Shown: piece after piece, positions 57,093 to 64,000 of the stretch
How positions within the stretch are numbered: position 1 is the stretch's first letter
Layout of the letters: every line of letters starts with the position of its first letter
From: Sordaria brevicollis
Taxonomy: Eukaryota; Ascomycota; Sordariomycetes; Sordariales; Sordariaceae
DNA: 64,000 nt
Reading direction: 5' to 3'
Assembly (NCBI GenBank): GCA_033439795.1
Contig: JAUTDP010000011.1
Coordinates: forward strand, 1,612,001-1,676,000
Notes under the pieces: generated by a model
Databases searched by the model: none
What the model saw: only the letters and a program-made list of their open reading frames with translations
Told to the model about the DNA's origin: nothing
Made by a program: the position numbers and the translations under genes

Positions 57093-60000
57093 GACCCGCC
57101 TAAACTCCCAGCTCTTAAATAACACGAGGGAGTAGAAGAAATCGAAGACCACAGCGGCAAGGCGAGTATTCTCGCCGAGCGTTTCTTCCCGAAGGTAAAT
57201 ATCCCTACGGACCATTTACCCGATTAGACCCTTCCCCCAAATACCGGCGATTCGTTACTTATTAACGAATTAATTACCGAGGAGGATATTTAGGAGGTTT
57301 TATTTCGGATAGTTCTAAATAAAGTACCGGGCGTCGATTAATATTCGAATAAATTTCTAAAAATTTGTAGGGAATTATTCCGAAAAATTATAACCGTTTT
57401 CGCGGCTACGAATTTTCGTCTTAAGTACTTCCTATAATAGTTTAAAAACGTAAAAGTAATCGTTTTTAAAAAATTAAGAAAAACCGCCGTATAATAAAAG
57501 CTAACCGGCGCGTAGAGGTTAATTTTATTATTAAATAACGTTAAAAAAATCTTCGAAGCGTTCGTCGCTAAAAGATTTACTTAAACCGTAAAAGAATTTA
57601 ACCTCTTATTAAAGGGTTAAATAAGTAATTGGGCAGGCCGTTCGACCGAATTTATTATCCGTATCGTTATAGATATTATATATACGGTTTAGAAATTCGG
57701 AGCCGTTATATCGTTAATATTCTTTAATTTTAAAAGCGTATTTAATAAAATTAATTATAAATAATTATTATATATTTTATAGGAAATATAATTCTTATAA
57801 TAAATTTTCGAATAAATAGCGAATTTCGTTAACGGACGAAGAAATTCCTTCTTTTTCGACGACGAAATATCTATTCCTTATATTATAGAAGCCGGAATAC
57901 TTTAGGGCTCCCCCCTTTCTTTAATTCTTTTTATCCTTTTTATTACCCTATTATATTATAAATTAATTATAATTAAAAATATAATTATAATTGGCTTTAC
58001 CGATAATATTAATATTATCGCCGTAATAAAAATTATTAAAGAGAATTATAAAATACTTTAAATAATATAGGAAATTTATTCCGAATAGGTAAAGGAGAGA
58101 AATATAAAATTCGAAGCGAATAAAACGGAATTAATATATTTTATATAAACGAAAGTATTAAAAATGGAAACTTTTTAATTTAAGGATATTATATTTCGAT
58201 TAACGGAATTAATAAAATTCCTAAACGTTTAATTAAACCGTAAATTTAATTATTAAACCTATACGGAGGCTATTAAGAAAAAAATAAAAATTTAAACGAA
58301 TATACTAATCCGGTTAATTATAAAAATTTAAAATTATTCTTTTATTCGCGTAAAGGAAATTTATATTAAATATATTCGAAATATAATTATATATAGAATT
58401 TTAGCTTTCTATTAATTAATAAAAATATACGGTAAACCCCGAGGGATAATAATCGGATTAATTAAATATTAAATTAAATATTTAAAAATCGTCGTTAGGG
58501 CGTATAAGGTTATACCGGTATAGAACTTTAAAACGGAAATTTTTTGCCCGCTATTCGACTTCTACTTTAATAAATAAATAAAGGCTTTCGAAGAAAAATT
58601 CGCCCGTATAAATTAAATTAAATTCGTCCGAAGAATAATAATTTAAATAGTTAATTATATTTAAATAAAACGAATAAGAAGTTAATTATTTATTAATAGA
58701 TTAGAAAGCGGTACCGTTTAAATTAAATAGGCGGAGGAATAAATATTAACGGAGAATTTTATAATAATTATAATAAGACCGCCCCCGGTAATAAATATAT
58801 TTATTTAATTATTATAATCGTTAAAACCTTTAATTTTTAATCGAAAAATATAATTAAAAGACGCTACAAAAAGGGAATAAATATTATATTATAACTATTA
58901 ATTAATAATAATAATAATTAAATTAAATCGGCGGTATAAATTTATAATTATTAACCTCGACCCAAAGTTTAATAATATTATAATAAAACGGTATATAATT
59001 AATTAAAAAAAAAAAAAGCGGAAGAGAACCTAACTTTCGGAAAATAATAAAAATTATTATTTATTAACGAAAGCGAAGAATTCCCTCCTTATTTAAATAA
59101 AAATAAAAGTAATCGGCCTTAAAGTTTTCTTTTTATAAAAGAGAATCCTTAACGTCGATACCCCTATTTATTCGTATAAATTAAAACGGGAAACGTTTTA
59201 CTATATTACATTCGAATATCTCCGAATAATAAATACGTAATTCGTAACGATTAATTAATTATAAACGTAAGAATAATTTTAAATTTATTTAAATAATATA
59301 ATTAAGGCCGAAAGAATTTTATTATAAATATTTCGGTTAAGACAATTAAATAAATACCGCCTAATAATCGAATTAAAAGAGGAATGGCGAAACGAATTTA
59401 TTTACTATTTTTAATTTTCTTTTCTTCCTTTTTTTTTACTTTTATTTATTAATATATTAGAACGAAAACGAAAGAGGATTTCTATTTAATTAAAAATTTA
59501 TTAGACTATAAAAGTAATAACCTATTTAATTATTATTTCTTCTTATAATTAATTAAAGCCTTTAATATTTTATTATTATCGGCGAATAAACGGTTCTATT
59601 CGTCGAATTAACGAATATACTAATATATAATATTAATTACGAATTAATATTAAGCGAATTAATTACTATTAATAGGAACGGGACCGGTAGGACGAATAAT
59701 TAACGAATTAATTTCTATCGGGGAATTATTATAAGAAAGTATATAAATACCGCTACTATTCGGGGGAATTCTACCGCTACCGCTACGAAGTAAACTATTA
59801 CTACCGTTATAAAGTAAATTATTATTATTATTATAAGGGATATTATTTAAAGGAATATAACTATTAATTAAATTATTTTTATTAAAAAGGAAAAATTCGT
59901 AATAACTTTTTAGAAGTAATCGTTAATCGATTACTTTTTATAATAAATAAATTGCTTTAGGGTATTAATAAAACCGTCGTTAATAAAACGAAAGCGAATC

Positions 60001-61150
60001 GCGCCGGTAAATTCCTTAGCGATAATATAGAAGCGGATAAAATAATCGTAGAATTCGCTATTAATTAGGTCTTTAATAATAACCTTTTCTTAAAAAGTAT
60101 TATAGAAATTATAAAAGTTATAAAATATATCGATTATATAATACAAAACTATTAAAGTATATTAAGTAGCTTAATTAAATTTATTTAAGAACGAATTAAA
60201 GTAAAAAACGTTAACGATATAAAAAATAGTAATTTATTTAAATAATTAGGGATATAATAAATCGATTTAATAACGGCCTTTATATAAATATTATAACCTA
60301 GGACGGCTGGGAAGGCGAAAAGGGCTTTAATTAATTGGAAGGTATAAGCGAAATACGGGGGAATATAAATATAATTTCGGAAAAATTAATATAAGGATAA
60401 AATATAATAGAAGGAGGATTTACCCTTTTTCTAATATATAAAAGAATTTATTATTAATAAGGTATTTAATAATATATTCGAAATTAATTTTAATATCGGT
60501 ATTAACCGTATTAAATATAAAAGTTGGCGAAAGAGGGCGAAGGGGAAACGAATTTTCGCCCTTATTTTCGTTAGAGGTTTTTATTATTTTATAAAGCGCT
60601 TTAGCGCATTTTTAACGGGGAATAATTATTTCAAATCGATTATTATTATTATTAAAGGAAAGAAAAGTTTAAAAAGGCCCGAAGGATAGGGGGTTTTTAT
60701 ATTTAAAGGAGGGAAATTTTTACGTTAATATAAATTATAATAGAAACGTAACCGTTATAGGGGGAGGAAAAGGATAAAAGGAATAAAAGAAGGTTTAACG
60801 GTTAAAAAATTTAATAGCGGTTAAAAAGGTAAATAAGTAAGGGAGTAGAAAGCGGAAGGTAATAATAAATAAAAGAATAGGACGGCGGATTAAAAAAGCG
60901 GAACGGTTTAATATTTTTATATAATAGTAAATAGAAGGGATAAGACGGATATTAATTGTATTAGCGGTAGGTATATATTGCGATTATAAAATATTAAAAA
61001 AGCGGCGCGGACCTATCCGCGCTGGGAATTATAGCCGGGGTTTTTATCCGGGGCGTTTAGCACTTACAGTTTTATCCTACAGAGAATCGGAGATAGACCC
61101 TATATTATATTAGCGCTATAGATTTAGCTAGGGAATAAGAATCTTACTTT
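57093..61150 (+). mobile_element. LINE copy I, 5'-truncated, nested in H
   Basis: A 4.06-kb copy starting just upstream of the reverse transcriptase and running to AAGAATCTTACTT. Its first 160 bp are nearly free of RIP and read in sense as DPPKLPALK, HEGVEEIEDHSGKA and AERFFPKVNIPTDHLPD. These are followed by ITEEDI and then NKVPGVD (about 57320-57340), the typical entry into a non-LTR reverse transcriptase. This is the best view of the original coding sequence. GILQGSPL (about 57894) and GFTDNINIIAV (about 57992) follow. A minus-strand open frame at 57024-57215 is antisense to this and is not a gene. Confidence 0.94.
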
Positions 61151-61166
61151 TTATTAAAGTTAAATA
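61151..61166. repeat. Target-site duplication of copy I, right
   Basis: Exact copy of 57077-57092. Copy H continues from here. Confidence 0.9.
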
Positions 61167-63587
61167 AGCGGAGGAATAAATATTAATAGAGAACTTTATA
61201 GCGATTATAATAAGACCGCCCCTAGTAATAGGTATATTTATTTAACTATTATAGCCGTTAGAATTTTTAACCTTCGATTAAAAAATATAATTAAAAGACG
61301 CTACAAAAAAAGAGTAAATATTATACTATAATTATTAATTAACGGTAGCGGTAACCAAATTAAATTAATAATATAAATTTACGATTATTAATTTCGACCC
61401 GAAATTTAGCGATATTACAATAAAACGGTATATAATCGGTTAGAAAAAGAAAAAGCGGAAGAGAATTTAACTTTTAAAGGACGATAAAGATTATTATTTA
61501 TTAACGAAAATAAAGAATTCCTTTTTCGTTTAAGCGAAAACGGAAGTAATTAGCCTTAAGGCTTTCTTTTTTTAAAAGAGAATCTTCGATATCGATACCT
61601 TTATTTATTCGTACGGATTAAGACGGGAAACGTTTTATTATATTATATTCGAATATTTTTAAGTAGTAGATACGTAATTTATAATAACCAATTAGCCGTA
61701 GACGTAAGAATAATTTTAAATTTATTTAGATAATAAAATTAAGGCCGAAAGAATTTTATTATAAGTATTTCGATTAGGACGATTAAATAAATACCGTTTA
61801 ATAATTAAATTAAAAGAGGAATAGCGAAACGAATTCGTTCGCTATTTTTAATTTTCTTTTCTTCTTTTTCTTTTACTTTTATTTATTAATACATTAAAAC
61901 GAGGACGGGGGAGGATTTCTTTTTAGTTAAAAGTTTATTAGGCTACGAAAGCAACGATTTATTTAATTATTATTTCTTTTTACAATTAATTAAAATTTTT
62001 AATATTTTATTATTATTAGCGAATAAACGGTTTTATTTATTAAATTGATAAGTATATTAACGTATAATATTAATTACGAATTAATATTAATCGAATTAAT
62101 TATTATTAATAGGAACGGGACCGGTAGGACGAATAGCCGGCGAATTAATTTTTATTAGGGAATTACTACAGGAAGGTATACGAATATTACTATTATTTTA
62201 GGGAATTTTACTATTATTATTACGAGGTAAATTATTATTACTATTATAGGGTAAATTACTACTATTATTATAGGGGATATTACCCGAAAGAATATAACTA
62301 TTAATTAAATTATTTTTATTAAAAAGGAGGAGTTCGCAATAGCCTTTTTGGAGGTAATTATTAATTAATTACTTTCTATAGCGAGTAAATTATTTTAAAG
62401 TATTAATAAAACCGTTATTAGTAAGGCGAAGGCGAATTACGCTAGTGAATTCTTTAACGACGATACGGAAACGGATAAAATAGTCGCGGAATTCGTTATT
62501 AATTAGGTTTTTAATAACGATTTTCTCTTAGAAAATATTATAGAAGGTATAAAAATTATAAAATATATCGATTATATAATACAAAACCGTTAAAATATAT
62601 TAAATAACTTAATTGAATTTATTTAAAAACGAATTAGAATAAAAGACATTAATAATATAGAAAATAATAATTTATTCGAATAATTAAGGATATAATAAAT
62701 CGATTTAACGATAGCCTTTATATAAATATTATAATTCGGGACGGCTAGGAAGGCGAGAAGGACTTTAATTAATTAAAGGGTATAAGCGAAATACGAAGGA
62801 ATACGGATACAATTTTAGAAAAATTAATATAAGGATAAAATATAGCGGAGGGAGGATTTACCTTTTTTTTAATATATAGAAGAATTTATTATTAATAAAG
62901 CGTTTAATAATATATTCGAAATTAATTTTAGTATTAGTATTAACCGTATTAAATATAGGGGTTAACGAAAGAGGGCGAAAGGGAAATAAATTCTTACTTT
63001 TATTTTCGTTAAAAGTCTTTATTATTTTACGGAATATTTTAGCGCGTTTTTAACGGGGAATAACTATTTTAAATCGATTATTATTATTATTAAAGGAAGG
63101 AAAAGTTTAAAAAGGCTTGGAAGATAGGGGGTTTTTATATTTAAAGGAGGGAGGTTTTTACGCTAATATAAATTATAGTAGAAACGTAATTATTATAAGG
63201 GGAGGAAGAGGATAAAAAGAATAAAGGAAAATTTAACGATTAGGAGGTTTAATAACGGTTAGAAAGGTAAATGGGCGGGGGAGTGGAAAATGGAAGGCGG
63301 TAATAAATAAAGGGACGGGACGGCGGATTAAAAAGGTAGAACGGTTTAATATTTTTATATAACGGTAAATAGAAGGGATAAGGCGGATATTAATTGCGTT
63401 AACGGTGGGTGTGTATTACGATTATAAAACGCCGAAGAAATAGCGCGGATAAGTCTACGTTAGGAATTATAATTAGGGTTTTTATCCGGGGCGTTTAACG
63501 TTTATAGTTTTATCCTACGGAGAATTGGAAATAGACCCTATACTATATTAGCGCTATAAATTTAACTAGGGAATAAGAATCTTACTT
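61151..63587 (+). mobile_element. LINE copy H, 3' part
   Basis: Continuation of H from downstream of the reverse transcriptase, through the Tyr-rich tract (about 62160-62290), to the terminus GGGAATAAGAATCTTACTT ending at 63587. It is RIPped throughout. The 3' UTR hairpin is decayed here. Confidence 0.93.
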
Positions 63588-64000
63588 AACCTATTCGTAG
63601 GACTTTTAATATATAATAACCTTAACGTAGCGTACGTTACGAAGATTTCGGAAAAAATGTAAAAGGATAACGAAATTATAAAGAAATTTATTGTTAAAGC
63701 GAATAAATTTTTGGATTATAACGTTATTTCGCTCGAAAATTGTAATTAAATTCGTAAATTATTTAACGAATATACGAAAATCTTCGTAAAGAAAAATAAA
63801 GTAACGCGCCCCGAAGCTAATAAAATTAATAACGATTAGATTATTATTAAAAAGGATTTCGACGACTTAAAAAAAAATAATTTTATAAAAATTATAAAAG
63901 AACGCTAAAAAGGCGCCGAAAATATAGGTTAGAATTATAAAGGACGCTTTTCCTAAAACCGGGTCTATTTTCTAATATATTATAATTATTACCCCCCCCC
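63588..64000 (+). mobile_element. LINE copy J, continuation, leaving the window in ORF1
   Basis: Begins with the second copy of the target duplication (63588-63601) and continues the 5' region of J up to the family C-tract at the window's last bases. It is RIPped. The rest of J lies beyond the window. Confidence 0.92.

Noticed and set aside
57024..57215. 63-codon minus-strand open frame
   Set aside because: It crosses the H/I junction and is antisense to the preserved start of copy I.

Overview
The window looks like a deep heterochromatic, transposon-filled stretch of a filamentous ascomycete (Pezizomycotina) nuclear genome. No intact host gene can be supported. Almost all of the 64 kb is one family of non-LTR retrotransposon (LINE, tentatively Tad1 clade, about 6.95 kb full length). 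Its copies are inserted into one another and mutated by repeat-induced point mutation (RIP). The RIP signature is visible by eye: CpA and TpG are almost absent, TpA is everywhere, and CpG and CpC survive. Bases 1-60, for example, hold no CpA or TpG but five CpG. Every copy is therefore full of stop codons, although the family can still be read: a GDFN endonuclease motif, the reverse transcriptase motifs GIPQGSPLS and FADD (both degraded), and a Cys/His knuckle-like segment in ORF1.

Layout, with + or - giving the sense strand. Copy A (+, 1-7127, 5' part outside the window) carries an almost unmutated 497-bp MITE with 62-bp inverted repeats and an 8-bp target duplication. A appears to sit in copy C (+, 7128-7457 and 13780-14790), which is also split by copy B (+, 7458-13779). 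C and copy D (+, 14912-16567 and 31492-36206) lie in copy G (-, 14791-14911 and 36207-38687), and G lies in copy K (-, 38688-41858). D is split by a 15-kb insert. That insert consists of a non-RIPped island (16568-17064), an (AAT)n microsatellite holding two full-length head-to-head LINEs, E (-, 17100-24066) and F (+, 24358-31294), and a short hairpin-rich segment (31344-31491). Full-length L (-, 41859-48828), fragments M and N (-) and a 3' scrap O (+) run to 51551.

At 51552-52190 there is a second, GC-richer non-RIPped island. It contains a tRNA-like sequence, several hairpins and a 17-bp direct repeat. It is followed by about 785 bp of AT-rich DNA that is not LINE and that I could not assign. 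The last nest is J (+, 52975-53181 and 63588-64000) containing H (+, 53182-57092 and 61151-63587) containing I (+, 57093-61150).

Target-site duplications of 11-16 bp at the B, D, H and I junctions fix the order of insertion. I found no convincing tRNA, rRNA, CRISPR array, centromeric satellite or functional protein gene. The main points of interest are the MITE, the two non-RIPped islands, the RIP-sparing of the 5' edges of nested LINEs, and the clustering of 5' truncation points.
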